Shown here: one piece after another, positions 24,701 to 32,429 of the stretch
Numbering within the stretch: position 1 is the first letter of the stretch
Layout of the letters: each line of letters starts with the position of its first letter
Assembly (NCBI GenBank): GCA_017303575.1
Contig: JAFLCL010000045.1
Span: 1 to 43,235 of the forward strand
DNA: 43,235 nucleotides
DNA from: Deltaproteobacteria bacterium
GTDB taxonomy: Bacteria; Myxococcota_A; Polyangia; Polyangiales; Sandaracinaceae
Direction of reading: 5' to 3'
Program-made: the position numbers and the translations under genes
The notes under the pieces: generated by a model
Told to the model about the DNA's origin: nothing
Database searches by the model: none
What the model saw: the letters and a program-made list of their open reading frames with translations, nothing else

Positions 24701-26482
24701 GCCGAACGGCATCGTGGCGGTCTGGCTCATCGCGTCGAGCACCGAGAGCGGCTGATCGTCGATCGACACGTACCAGCCGCCGCGGCTGCGGAGGTGATCG
24801 AAGACCGGCAGCTTCTTCTCGCGCACAGTGCGATCGGCTGCGTGGAAGCGCTCGAGCAGCGCAGTCGACTGCGGCAGGCGGATCGCGCCCTTCGGTGCGG
24901 GCTTGTGCGGGCCCTCGGGCCGCGGTGAATCGATCACGCTGCGCGCCGCCTCACACGCCTCTTCGGCGGCGTGCGCGGCCTCGAGACGATCGAGATCGGG
25001 CGGCGGCAGGTGCGCGCGCAGCGCAGGCAACACGGGCAGCGCGTAGGGCGCGTTCGACTGCACGGCCACGGGGATCGCGAGGTTGCGCGGCGCGAAGCTG
25101 CCCGCCGGTCGGAAGTTGCCGCTGCGCCCTGCGCCGCCGAACGGCAGACGCGGCGAGGCCTGGTTCGTCGAGCGGTTGCGGTTGAGGATGCCGACGCGCG
25201 TCTCGCGGTAGTAGCGATCGAAGCGTCCATCGCTCGGCGTGAAGACGCTGTTCGCGAAGCCGTATGGCGAGGCGTTCACCGTCGCGATCGCCTCGTCGTC
25301 GTCCTCGAAGATCTCGATGCCGAGGTCGGGACCGAAGAGCTCGACGTCGGTGTAGCCAGGCAGCTCGTGCACGTTGCGCGGCAGCACATGGAACGACGCC
25401 GTGCGGAAGAAGCCACCGGGCAGACGCGCGCCGGGCACCGGTGCATCGGCGCCCGCGGCCTCGCACGCGGCCATCGCACGCTCGAGCTTCACGAGGCCCG
25501 CCTCGGTCGCGAGCGGTCCTGCGAACGCGCTCACATCGTCGGGATCACCGAAGCGCAGGCTCTTCACGAGCGGGATCAGCGCGTCGATCAGCTCCTTGCT
25601 GCGCGAGGTATGAACGAGCACGCGATCGGTGCAGGTGCAGCGCTGACCCGTCGTGAGGTAGCTGCCGACGATCAGCTCGTGCGCGGCCTGACGCACGTCC
25701 GCGTCCTCGCACACGATCGCGGTGTTCTTGCCGCCCATCTCGAGCGCGACGAGGAGCTCGGGCCGATCGAGCACGGCTTCGCTGATGCGACGTCCCACGG
25801 GCCAGCTGCCTGTGAACGCGAGCGCGTGCACGTCCTCGTGCTGCACGATCGCGGCGCCCGTCTGGGCCTTGCCGTGGATGACGTTGAGCACTCCCGTCGG
25901 CAGCCCCGCCTCGTGCGCGACCTCGGCGTAGCGAATGCCGCACAGGGGCGCGACCTCGCTCGGCTTCATCACGACGGTGTTGCCGAGGAGGAGCGCGGGG
26001 ATGACGTGCGCGTGGCAGAGGTGGAGCGGGAAATTGAAGGGTCCGATCACGGCGACGACGCCGTGCGGATGCCAGCGCAGCGCCTCGTTGGGAAAGCCTG
26101 CGAGCTGGCCGTCCTTCAGGTCGTTCTTGATCTGCGCGAGCACGAGATCGAAGCGACCGATCAGCGTCTGGATCTCGATGCGCGCTTCGCTCCTGAGCTT
26201 GCCGATCTCTTGAACGATCGCGTCCGCGAGGTGCTCCTTCTTCGCCTCGATCGCCGAACGAAAGCGCACGAGGTGCTGCCAGCGCTCGTCGAGCGAGAGG
26301 CGCGACCACGCAGGCTGCGCGGCCTTCGCGGCGCTCACCGCGAGCTCGACGCGCGAGGGCGACCATCGCGCGGAGACGACGGTGATCGCGTCCTTCGCAG
26401 GGTTCACGGAGACGAGCGGCTCCCCTTCGGGATCGAGGAATTGACCAGCGACGTAGTCGGAGCGGATCTCGGAAGTCGTCAT
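21716..26482 (-). CDS. Four-domain fusion: AstD-like aldehyde dehydrogenase, class III aminotransferase, GNAT acyltransferase, pseudo-aminotransferase
   Basis: 1,588 residues in one uninterrupted frame. Residues 1-480 are an aldehyde dehydrogenase closest by eye to succinylglutamate-semialdehyde dehydrogenase AstD: GPFNFPLH, catalytic E248 in ALEMGG, C282 in GQRCTC and the late PFGGAGRSGNFRPAG. Residues about 530-985 are a class III aminotransferase most like L-lysine 6-transaminase: EGGDR (782-786), PLP-ring D810 in MDEVQAG and Schiff-base K855 in LFAKRAQVG. Residues about 1028-1215 are a GNAT acyltransferase (YTVALTIDP, LGLGTRLKEALL). Residues about 1235-1588 repeat the aminotransferase fold, but the equivalents of D810 and K855 are V1424 and T1464, so it should be inactive and perhaps structural. 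Acylation, transamination and oxidation are the three steps of AST-type arginine/ornithine or lysine breakdown, here probably channelled. The substrate is inferred. Confidence 0.93.
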   Translation of the reverse strand: MTTSEIRSDYVAGQFLDPEGEPLVSVNPAKDAITVVSARWSPSRVELAVSAAKAAQPAWSRLSLDERWQHLVRFRSAIEAKKEHLADAIVQEIGKLRSEARIEIQTLIGRFDLVLAQIKNDLKDGQLAGFPNEALRWHPHGVVAVIGPFNFPLHLCHAHVIPALLLGNTVVMKPSEVAPLCGIRYAEVAHEAGLPTGVLNVIHGKAQTGAAIVQHEDVHALAFTGSWPVGRRISEAVLDRPELLVALEMGGKNTAIVCEDADVRQAAHELIVGSYLTTGQRCTCTDRVLVHTSRSKELIDALIPLVKSLRFGDPDDVSAFAGPLATEAGLVKLERAMAACEAAGADAPVPGARLPGGFFRTASFHVLPRNVHELPGYTDVELFGPDLGIEIFEDDDEAIATVNASPYGFANSVFTPSDGRFDRYYRETRVGILNRNRSTNQASPRLPFGGAGRSGNFRPAGSFAPRNLAIPVAVQSNAPYALPVLPALRAHLPPPDLDRLEAAHAAEEACEAARSVIDSPRPEGPHKPAPKGAIRLPQSTALLERFHAADRTVREKKLPVFDHLRSRGGWYVSIDDQPLSVLDAMSQTATMPFGFNDDALVNAYVEGTFGDTLVRAHPITHGTGKQLADQYAEALRALVPGLPTVCFTACGAEANEKAYALCRLQKPEATKLLAFDGSFHGRTLLSLYASHSPSKRVPFEIAGYEVTFAPYPTWTSPDPIGPSDPEGWRTLLGAGDVEGFRTKFAAHEDPLIRAEASALLFVAEQIASGTFFAVVIEPMQSEGGDRYATPRFHRGLRLLTRALHTSLIMDEVQAGFGLGGSVVDGDHGGFAWHRSFGLVDRHGASDTPDCVLFAKRAQVGVVMSRYADPEPTQAFAASLVRGRLHASLLAESDDATRMEAIVKAELPTLSQRWSHLVSNPRARGFALAFELPTPTHLAQYLAGRFSRGAIVFAAGDRTVRYRLQARMTERDLRFLFATIHQSLAWLEAHGWTHGTGTPAPEWDETPMPSVAAPHAGTHAAPKPTIDAARVVIRRARRDEKATILPQILALEERVYEPARRDPEARLAMGFTHAGGVGIVAFERDEHGVEHLIGSAIACPLEDVSEMQGPDRDPHRGQNDSAYTVALTIDPRANGLRLNGLGLGTRLKEALLRETREEKNADGTPRYRWMVGRNRVGHADAMSRINDRFGAYTVFRLDKQYEGGVGVARYYRQPLRGLAPESHAPVRELAEETSLDVCSSVVSPFATPPASIVELASQGALAGPAVNKLTLVNYLTPAVVRATEHVAAVVPDLPHVFCTSGRDETFDKSLRMLRWHRKEGQIAIGLEGGYVGHTTAAARSLSDPRTHRQGPAHFAFPRVPHPAIVGVAQTIESLRTVIASAGGPSKVLGVYVEMIGERSGLVIEPAFLVALNALRAETKIPIVLVETASAYFKSGAGAFASSAFTRAGSLEGGGSFVPDLLTWFTGGQHGYVHVSAPYFVATPLTFVSTWDGDELSMIQAQHQLRAARKADVASLATKLADALRPLAQKGFTLRGQGLHRVIDAGDQADALVAELAKAGLHTVAHANGCVPITPAIDQVDSVIARLAHV

Positions 26483-26545
26483 GCGGCCGCGAGCTTAGCG
26501 CCGCCGTGCACGAACACGGGTGCCCACACGACGGAGCCCCGGCGG

Positions 26546-26871
26546 TCAGTGCCCGCGCACGTAGCGCCCAGTCGCATCGGAGAGCGCGTACCGCTCTCGG
26601 ACGCGCGCAGCGAGGAACCGCGCCTCGCTCTCCTCGAGGCGTTCGAGAGACGGAACGAGGCCACGGGGAACCCGAGGAGCACGAAGAGCGCTGCGAAGCA
26701 GAGCTCGCCGAGCACCAACATCACAGCGAGAACGCCTACGTCGCGCGCGAGCTGGGCGACGACGAGCGCCACGGAGAGCCAAGTCGCGGCGTTCCACACG
26801 ACGGCGAATCCAACCAGGCCGAAGTCGCCCTTCGACCGCTGTTCGCCACCGGCGCCGCCATTTTTTGGCAC
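26546..26871 (-). pseudogene. Frameshifted two-helix membrane protein gene
   Basis: From a GTG at 26871 one frame encodes two convincing transmembrane helices (VGFAVVWNAATWLSVALVVA and VLAVMLVLGELCFAALFVLL). After the codons for GFPVASF (about 26655) that frame turns into an R/S-rich tail. A shifted frame then has the right base bias and encodes LERLEESEARFLAARVRERY before a stop at 26546. The join needs a one-base change near 26650, by mutation or sequencing error. If the first frame were used unshifted it would end at 26479 in an ATGA overlap with the large fusion gene, a less likely but testable alternative. Confidence 0.55.
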
Positions 26872-27119
26872 AAGATGGCGACGGGTCGTCTCGAAGGAGA
26901 GCCTGCTCGCGGTGTGTACCGAGCGCTGAGACCGCGGGGGCCACTCGATGCGGCCGAGGAGATCGAGGGCGCAACGATCGAGACGCTGGTGCGATGGCAT
27001 CCGCGTGCTGCCGCTCGCGAAGGCACTGCCCGAGCTCGAGTCGCTGATCGCGTGATCGCTCAGTCGTCCGCGGCGCGGGCGAGTTGGTGCGCTGCTCCCA
27101 AACCCCGTACTGCCATCTC
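26872..27119. other. Intergenic stretch with a possible decayed coding fragment
   Basis: No intact gene is seen. On the plus strand, 26938-27055 carries two adjoining in-bias fragments in different frames (LDAAEEIEGATIETLVR, then DGIRVLPLAKALPELESLIA ending in TGA at 27053-27055). This is what a frameshifted gene 3' end would look like. The T-run near 26861-26866 lies inside the start region of the opposing membrane gene. The rest is featureless up to the repeat hairpin at 27120. Confidence 0.3.
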
Positions 27120-27149
27120 GAGAACGAGAAACGATGGTTTCTCGCTCTC
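27120..27149. repeat. Solo hairpin made of the two ends of repeat A
   Basis: GAGAACGAGAAAC (27120-27132) and GTTTCTCGCTCTC (27137-27149) pair over 13 positions with one mismatch around a GATG loop. The arms match the terminal inverted repeats of repeat A with the interior missing. It lies next to the stop of the minus-strand lipoprotein gene (27155), where it could end transcription. Confidence 0.7.
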
Positions 27150-27154
27150 TCAGA

Positions 27155-27628
27155 TCAGAGCGTCGACGGATCGATCTGCCCGGCGTTCACGCAGCGGCCC
27201 TCGCGGCACACGGGCTCGCAGCGCCATGGGCCGCACTGGTGGGGCCACTGGCAGCCATCGCTGCGCCAGGCGTCTTCGATCGCGCGGAGGCGCGTGGCGG
27301 TCGCGGCGTCGGTGATGCCGCCGCAGCCTGCCTCGGCGATCACGGGGGTGTAGCAACCGCAGTCGTCGTTCGTGGCGCAGGTGCCCGTCGCGCTCGCGAG
27401 CGCCACGCGGAACGCGTCTTGATGCACGACGCACGCGCCACTCGTGCTCGTGGCCGGAGGCACGGGCGTGGTAGGCGGTGTCGTGCTGATCGCCGGTGGG
27501 CTGCTCGGTGGGTGGGTCGAAGTGCTCGGTGGGCTGATCGGAGCGCTCGGTGACTCGGCGCCACACGCCGCGATCCCAGCGAGGATCATCGCGCCCCATG
27601 CGCCGCAGACGATCGTGCCGTGCGTCAT
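27155..27628 (-). CDS. Pro/Thr/Ser-linker lipoprotein with Cys-rich domain
   Basis: 157 residues. The leader AMILAGIAAC is a good lipobox. A linker of about 40 residues rich in S, T and P follows, with the exported domain from ACVVHQDAF onward. That domain holds about nine cysteines, including CATNDDCGCYTP and CGPWRCEPVCREGRC, suggesting a small disulfide-stabilised fold. The NDDC...C pattern is common in uncharacterised Myxococcota lipoproteins. No enzymatic motif. Its 3' end is flanked by the repeat A hairpin. Confidence 0.75.
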   Translation of the reverse strand: MTHGTIVCGAWGAMILAGIAACGAESPSAPISPPSTSTHPPSSPPAISTTPPTTPVPPATSTSGACVVHQDAFRVALASATGTCATNDDCGCYTPVIAEAGCGGITDAATATRLRAIEDAWRSDGCQWPHQCGPWRCEPVCREGRCVNAGQIDPSTL

Positions 27629-27688
27629 GCCGAGAGGATACGTGCGAAGAGCGCAGGCGTGAGGGCCGACGGCGCGCGGGGCGCGCGG

Positions 27689-28909
27689 ATGAGGCACGCT
27701 CGTCGCGTGAGACTCCGCCCGATCGTGGTCGCGTCGACCGCGTGCTCGCTGCTCGGTTGTTACCTGAGCCACGAGCGCGAGCCTGCGCCGTCGGTCTGCG
27801 AGCCCGCGACCGTGACGTCGTGCGCGACGTGGGAGGCCGATGGCGACTTCGTGCCGATCTCCGCGCCCGCGGCCGTCGGCGACTACGTGAACCTCGAGTC
27901 GGTGCTCTCGCTCGACTGCGAGGTGATGGTCAGCTGGATCGTCGCGACGGCTCGACCACGCGGTGTCAACGTCACCCACCACACGCGCATGCTCGATCGT
28001 CGGGGGCGCGCGATCGCGCCGATCGAGTCGCACCCTTCGATCACCGGCGACGCGACGAGCTGGTCGGGGCTTCGCCTCGCGGTGAACGGCGCGCGCGTGG
28101 GTGCGATCACCGAGCGCGAGGGCCTCTGTGTGTTCGTGCCGCTCGATCGCGAGGGGCACGAGGTGGGGCCGCCGATCGAGATCGATCACGACGTCGGATG
28201 TCGCGCGCTCGCCGCGAGCGGCGAGGGCTTCTCGTTCGTGGCGTCGGCGATCACGGGCGGTAGCCCCGTCACGCTGCGCACCATCGATGTCGACGGACGC
28301 GAGTTGGCGCGCACGGAGCTCCGGGCGCCTGCGCCGCGAACGTGGTGGTCGCGCACGATGTTCGAGGACGGCTCGTTCCTCGCCTATCAGTTCAGCGAAG
28401 ACACGATGACGATCCGCTACACCGGCTACCTCCAGCGCTTCGACGCGCGCGGGGCCGCGCTCTCGGACGAGCTCGTGCTCGACGACGACGGCGTGCCCGT
28501 GCACATCGCGGAGACGAGCCGCGGCGCGGTGATGGCGTGGACGACGTCGGCGGCGGGTGGCCAGCCCGTGCGCGCGCGACCGATCGATCGCGAAGGGCGC
28601 CCGCGCGGCGAGACGCGCACGGTGCCTGCCGAGGGCGGTCTCTACGGCCTCACGATTCGCAGCACGCCCGACGGCGGCGCGCTGCTCGTGTGGGAGGAGA
28701 GCCACTTCGACGAGGAGCCGCAGTGGCGCGTGCGCGTGCAGAGCCTCGACCCCGAGGGCGTGCCGCTGGGGCCGCCCTCGCTCGTCGTGTCGGATCAGCA
28801 CGCCGACACGTGGAACCTCGTCGTCGATCCGAGCGGCGATCGCGCGCTCTACGTGCGCAGCCGAGACTCGAGCACGCTCGAGGCCTTGCCGCTTCGGTGC
28901 GCCGACTGA
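27689..28909 (+). CDS. Lipoprotein with WD/Kelch-like repeated strands
   Basis: 406 residues from the ATG at 27689 (a GTG at 27707 is the alternative). The leader ends ACSLLGC, an ideal lipobox. The body repeats a 45-55-residue pattern of the type GxxRxxRxxDREGxPxG (PLDREGHEVGP, TIDVDGREL, PIDREGRPRGE, SLDPEGVPLGP). This suggests a beta propeller of about six blades, with Cys pairs near the N-terminus (CEPATVTSC). Probably outer-membrane anchored. The propeller reading is inference from periodicity; function unknown. Confidence 0.75.
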   Translation: MRHARRVRLRPIVVASTACSLLGCYLSHEREPAPSVCEPATVTSCATWEADGDFVPISAPAAVGDYVNLESVLSLDCEVMVSWIVATARPRGVNVTHHTRMLDRRGRAIAPIESHPSITGDATSWSGLRLAVNGARVGAITEREGLCVFVPLDREGHEVGPPIEIDHDVGCRALAASGEGFSFVASAITGGSPVTLRTIDVDGRELARTELRAPAPRTWWSRTMFEDGSFLAYQFSEDTMTIRYTGYLQRFDARGAALSDELVLDDDGVPVHIAETSRGAVMAWTTSAAGGQPVRARPIDREGRPRGETRTVPAEGGLYGLTIRSTPDGGALLVWEESHFDEEPQWRVRVQSLDPEGVPLGPPSLVVSDQHADTWNLVVDPSGDRALYVRSRDSSTLEALPLRCAD

Positions 28910-29021
28910 CGCACGGCCTCGGAGACTGTTTCGCGAACGCGGCCTCTCTGCATTGGCTCGCTCTCCGTGCCTCTGGTGACGACGCTTCGGAGTCGCGGCG
29001 GGTCTCGTGTATCGTCGCCGC

Positions 29022-30605
29022 ATGAGCATCGATCGCGGTGGGTGGGCACTGGCGGCTGCATGGCTTTGGATCAGCGGCTGCGGTGGTGCGGAGGGCGACT
29101 GCGGTGTGGGCCCGGTCCAGCTCGTGACGCAGCCGTGTTGCCCGAGCTACGGCGTGGATGCGTGTGTCGACGGCGCGTTCTGCGCAGCGTTCGACGGTCG
29201 CACGATCGCGCCGTGTCTCGGCGAGGGCAGTCGCCTCGATGGAGAGACGTGCTTTGCCGACAACCACTGCGCGTCGATGAGCTGCAACACCACGGCGGGC
29301 GCATGCCGCACGATCCTGAGCCTCACGTGTGACCGCGCGATCGGCTGCGCGCCGATCTCCGGCATGCCGCGCGCGTGCACGCAGAACGACGACGGAGTCT
29401 TCGAGTGCACCGCGGTCGGCAGTGGTGGTGTCGCTTCGCCGTGCGGTGCCGACACCGACTGTGCCGCGGGGCTGGGCTGCGATCCGACGGGCCGCTGTGT
29501 GGTCACCGGAATGATCGAGCCCGTCGAGCCGCGCGACGAGCTCGATCTCTTGATCCTCGTCGACAACTCGAACTCGATGTCGGAGGAGCAGGTCATCCTG
29601 GTTCAGGAGCTTCCTTTCCTCGTCGAGGCGCTCGCGACGGGCGACACGGACCGCGACGGTGTGCCCGATGTTCAGCCCGTTCGGTCACTCCACGTGGGGG
29701 TGGTCACGCCCGACATGGGCGCCGGTCCGAACTCGGGCATCCCCACCTGCGCGCGTGGTCTGGGCGACGACGGCGTCATGCGCGCGAGGAGTCGCCTCAC
29801 GTCGACGCCGTGCATGGCCACGTACCCCTCGAACGTCTTCGAGTTCGAGCCCGCGGGCGGAAGTGCGTCGCTCTTCGGGGCCACGATCGGGTGCGCCGCC
29901 AACATCGGCACCGGCGGCTGCGGGTTCGAGCAGCAGCTCGAAGCGAGCTTGAAGGCGGTCACGCCAGTCAACGCCGAATCCTGGACGGGGGCCGGCTACG
30001 TTCCGCCGCTCTTCCTGAACGGTGATGGCGATGTGGACGCGCTCGCAGGTCACGCCGACCGCGACAACGCCGGGTTCCTCCGCTCGAGCTCCATCCTCGC
30101 CGTGCTCCTCGTCACCGACGAGGAAGACTGCTCCGTGAGCGACTACGGGCTCTTCGTGAGCACGGACAGCCGGTTCGCGGGGGTCCCGCTGAACCTGCGA
30201 TGCAGCGAGTTCAGCGATCCCGAGGATGGTGTCGTCTATCCGATCAGCCGCTACGTGGACGGCTTCGTCGGTCTCCGCGCGCGCCCCGAGCACCTCGTCT
30301 TCGCTGCGATCGCGGGCATCCCGCCCGAGGTCGAGCCTCCGCTCGGCGTCGCGATCCCGGACTTCGATCGCATCCTCGCGCACCCCGACATGGCCGTGCG
30401 GCCCAACCCGGAGGGGACCAACCTCCTGCCGTCGTGCTCCACGACCAACGGTGTCGCGTACCCGCCGATCCGCATCGTGCGCGTCGCGCAGGGGCTCGCG
30501 GATCGCGGTGCGGGGGTGTCGCTCTCGTCGATCTGCTCCGAGGACTTCCAGACGCCGATGCGTTCTCTCCTCGCGCAGCTCGGCGCTCGATTGCCGCCGC
30601 TCTGA
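29022..30605 (+). CDS. Cys-rich lipoprotein with von Willebrand factor A-like domain
   Basis: 527 residues. The leader WALAAAWLWISGC gives C20 as the lipidated residue. Residues 20-165 are a Cys-rich stalk with paired motifs (CFADNHCASMSC, CGADTDCAAGLGC). Residue 175 onward is a VWA fold: strand LDLLILVDNSNSMS with metal-site residues D181, S183 and S185 (DxSxS), then LHVGVVTPDMG and SILAVLLVTDEEDC. The domain is enlarged by Cys-rich insertions. VWA domains with an intact metal site bind protein ligands, so surface adhesion or envelope assembly is likely; the partner is unknown. Nothing notable upstream. Confidence 0.85.
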   Translation: MSIDRGGWALAAAWLWISGCGGAEGDCGVGPVQLVTQPCCPSYGVDACVDGAFCAAFDGRTIAPCLGEGSRLDGETCFADNHCASMSCNTTAGACRTILSLTCDRAIGCAPISGMPRACTQNDDGVFECTAVGSGGVASPCGADTDCAAGLGCDPTGRCVVTGMIEPVEPRDELDLLILVDNSNSMSEEQVILVQELPFLVEALATGDTDRDGVPDVQPVRSLHVGVVTPDMGAGPNSGIPTCARGLGDDGVMRARSRLTSTPCMATYPSNVFEFEPAGGSASLFGATIGCAANIGTGGCGFEQQLEASLKAVTPVNAESWTGAGYVPPLFLNGDGDVDALAGHADRDNAGFLRSSSILAVLLVTDEEDCSVSDYGLFVSTDSRFAGVPLNLRCSEFSDPEDGVVYPISRYVDGFVGLRARPEHLVFAAIAGIPPEVEPPLGVAIPDFDRILAHPDMAVRPNPEGTNLLPSCSTTNGVAYPPIRIVRVAQGLADRGAGVSLSSICSEDFQTPMRSLLAQLGARLPPL

Positions 30606-30614
30606 CGGGCTCGA

Positions 30615-31424
30615 TCACACGCGAGCGAGGCACATCGCGGTGGGGAGGCCCTTGTCGTTGTCGAAGAGGTGGCCCTCGACGCTCGTGAAGCCTGCGTCCG
30701 CACAGGCGCGCTTCATCGCGAAGAAGTCCCAGCGGTAGATGCGGCGGAGCGTGGCCTCTTGGAGCTCGCTCGTGCTGTCGCCGCCGCCGACCGTGAAGAC
30801 GTGTCGCTCGTCGATCGCGTCGCCCGAGGGCATCCGAAGCACCTCGTGCGTCACGGTGCCGCTCTCGTAGGGATGACGCCAGAGGCGCTCCATGCGCGGA
30901 AGGTGCGCGAGGTCCCACTGACGCACGCGCTCGCCTGCGCCTTCGTTCGGGTCGCGCGGATCGGCGAAGAAGAAGACGAGCGCGCCCTTGGGGCGAAGCG
31001 TCGTGCGCAAGGACGTCAGCGCTGCGTGCATCGCGTCGGGCGCCTCGATCCAGTGGATCGCGTCGTGGAACACCAGGTCGTACGCGAGCGGACGCTCGGT
31101 GCCCACCGTCTCCCAGCGCAGATCGGCGACCTCGATCGTCACGTTCGCCGCGCGCGCGGACTCGATCGTCGCTGCGCGCGCGACGGGGCTCGCGTCGCCC
31201 GCCGTGACCACGAAGCCGAGCTCCGCGAGGTTCACGCTGTGATCACCGAGGCCCGCCGTCGCGTCGAGCACACGGAGCCCCTCCGCAGGAAAGAGCGTGC
31301 GCAGATGGGCTTGGCTCGCGCGCTTCCATCGACGGAAGTCCACCGGCTCGAAGGTGCGATGAAAACGCTCCCAGCGGAGCAGGCGATCCCAAGTCGTCTC
31401 GGAGTGGGGCCCGGTCTCGCTCAT
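30615..31424 (-). CDS. Class I SAM-dependent methyltransferase
   Basis: 269 residues. Motif I is RVLDATAGLGDHS (about 51-63), followed by GDASPVARA at the second strand and DLVFHDAIHWI at motif IV, so the SAM site is intact. The C-terminal third lacks a recognised substrate domain. The start ATG overlaps the stop of the upstream glycosidase-like gene (ATGA), so the two are coupled. The acceptor is unknown; a small molecule is more likely than RNA since no RNA-binding domain is seen. Confidence 0.88.
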   Translation of the reverse strand: MSETGPHSETTWDRLLRWERFHRTFEPVDFRRWKRASQAHLRTLFPAEGLRVLDATAGLGDHSVNLAELGFVVTAGDASPVARAATIESARAANVTIEVADLRWETVGTERPLAYDLVFHDAIHWIEAPDAMHAALTSLRTTLRPKGALVFFFADPRDPNEGAGERVRQWDLAHLPRMERLWRHPYESGTVTHEVLRMPSGDAIDERHVFTVGGGDSTSELQEATLRRIYRWDFFAMKRACADAGFTSVEGHLFDNDKGLPTAMCLARV

Positions 31425-32395
31425 GGCTGCCTCGCATCGATCAGCGTGCGGGTGTCGTGGCCGAGCTGCGTCCAGGCGCGCCGAATTTTCTTCGGCGCGT
31501 GCTCGACGAGATCGCCCTCGAGCTTCCACAAGAAGGCCGCGTGGTAGCCACAGGCATCGGCGTTGGAGAGGTAGTTGAGGAGGGAGAGCGGGTGCTTGGG
31601 CCCCGGGTCCTTGGGGATGCCGCACTCGCCCGCGAAGAGCGGGAAGCTCGGATCGAGGATGCGCGCGTCGTTCGCATAGCCCGCGAGATCCGCGCGCGAA
31701 GGGAGGCCTCCGTCGTCGTGGTAGACGTGCACGTCGACAGCATCGAGGCCCGCGCCGCACGCGAAGAGCTTCGGCAAGAAGACGGGCATCGAGCCGGCGG
31801 TCACGATCAGCGCGTCGTTGGCGCCCTCGATCGCGCCCTTGGTGTGCGCGAGGAAGCGGCCGATCGTTTCCCAGCCGATCGACGGCTCGCCGCCCGTGGG
31901 GCGCGCGTCCGCGCAGTCCTCGGTGAGCGTCTCGGGCTCGCTGAGGATCTCGAGGCCGACGGCGATCTTCGGATCGAGCCGTTTGGCGATCGCGCCCGCG
32001 ACGAGCTCGGCGAAGCGCGCGCTCTGATCGGGATCCTCGAGGATCGAGCGCGTGGTCGGGTCGCGATCGCGGTGCACCGAGTTCGCGTCGAGGAGGCCCC
32101 AGTAGATGCGCACACCCGCGCGCACGGCGGCCTCTTCGAGCACCGAGATCGCTTCGCTGAGATCGGGTCGTACGCCCGTCACACGTCCACGATCGTCGAG
32201 CGCGATGCCCTCGGCGCCCTCGCAGAGCCAGATGCGAACGGCCTCGAGACCGAGCGCACGCGCCTCGAGCAGCGGGCCCGAGACGCGCATCGCGTCGAAG
32301 TCACACGGCCAGTCGGGGAAGCGCGGGTTCTTCGCGAGATCGTGCGCGTAGCTGCCGAAGAAGTAGGGGACGTTCACGCCGAGCAGAGAGCGCAT
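31421..32395 (-). CDS. Clan GH-A-like TIM-barrel glycoside hydrolase candidate
   Basis: 324 residues without a signal peptide. The N-terminal NVPYFFGSYAHDL and LGLEAVRIWLCEG, the acid/base-like E153 in EILSEPE after strand four and the nucleophile-like E257 in LFAGECGIP near strand seven match the layout of clan A hydrolases (GH5/GH39 types). The usual N-E-P is replaced by S-E-P, so activity may differ. Middle gene of a three-gene run: 34 bases after the SMP-30-like gene, overlapping the methyltransferase by ATGA. The fold is likely, the substrate unknown. Confidence 0.72.
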   Translation of the reverse strand: MRSLLGVNVPYFFGSYAHDLAKNPRFPDWPCDFDAMRVSGPLLEARALGLEAVRIWLCEGAEGIALDDRGRVTGVRPDLSEAISVLEEAAVRAGVRIYWGLLDANSVHRDRDPTTRSILEDPDQSARFAELVAGAIAKRLDPKIAVGLEILSEPETLTEDCADARPTGGEPSIGWETIGRFLAHTKGAIEGANDALIVTAGSMPVFLPKLFACGAGLDAVDVHVYHDDGGLPSRADLAGYANDARILDPSFPLFAGECGIPKDPGPKHPLSLLNYLSNADACGYHAAFLWKLEGDLVEHAPKKIRRAWTQLGHDTRTLIDARQP

Positions 32396-32429
32396 CGGCG
32401 TGACCTACCACGTGGCGCCTCTTGCGTGG

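Noticed and set aside
21710..24928. Plus-strand open frame of 1,072 codons
   Set aside because: Lies antisense to the large fusion enzyme, whose domains and catalytic residues are clear; the plus frame is R/E/A-rich with no recognisable fold.
32396..32429. Imperfect inverted repeat (GTGACC ... GGTCAC) between the SMP-30-like and glycosidase-like genes
   Set aside because: Arms need a four-base bulge and the genes look co-transcribed, so neither terminator nor operator is convincing.
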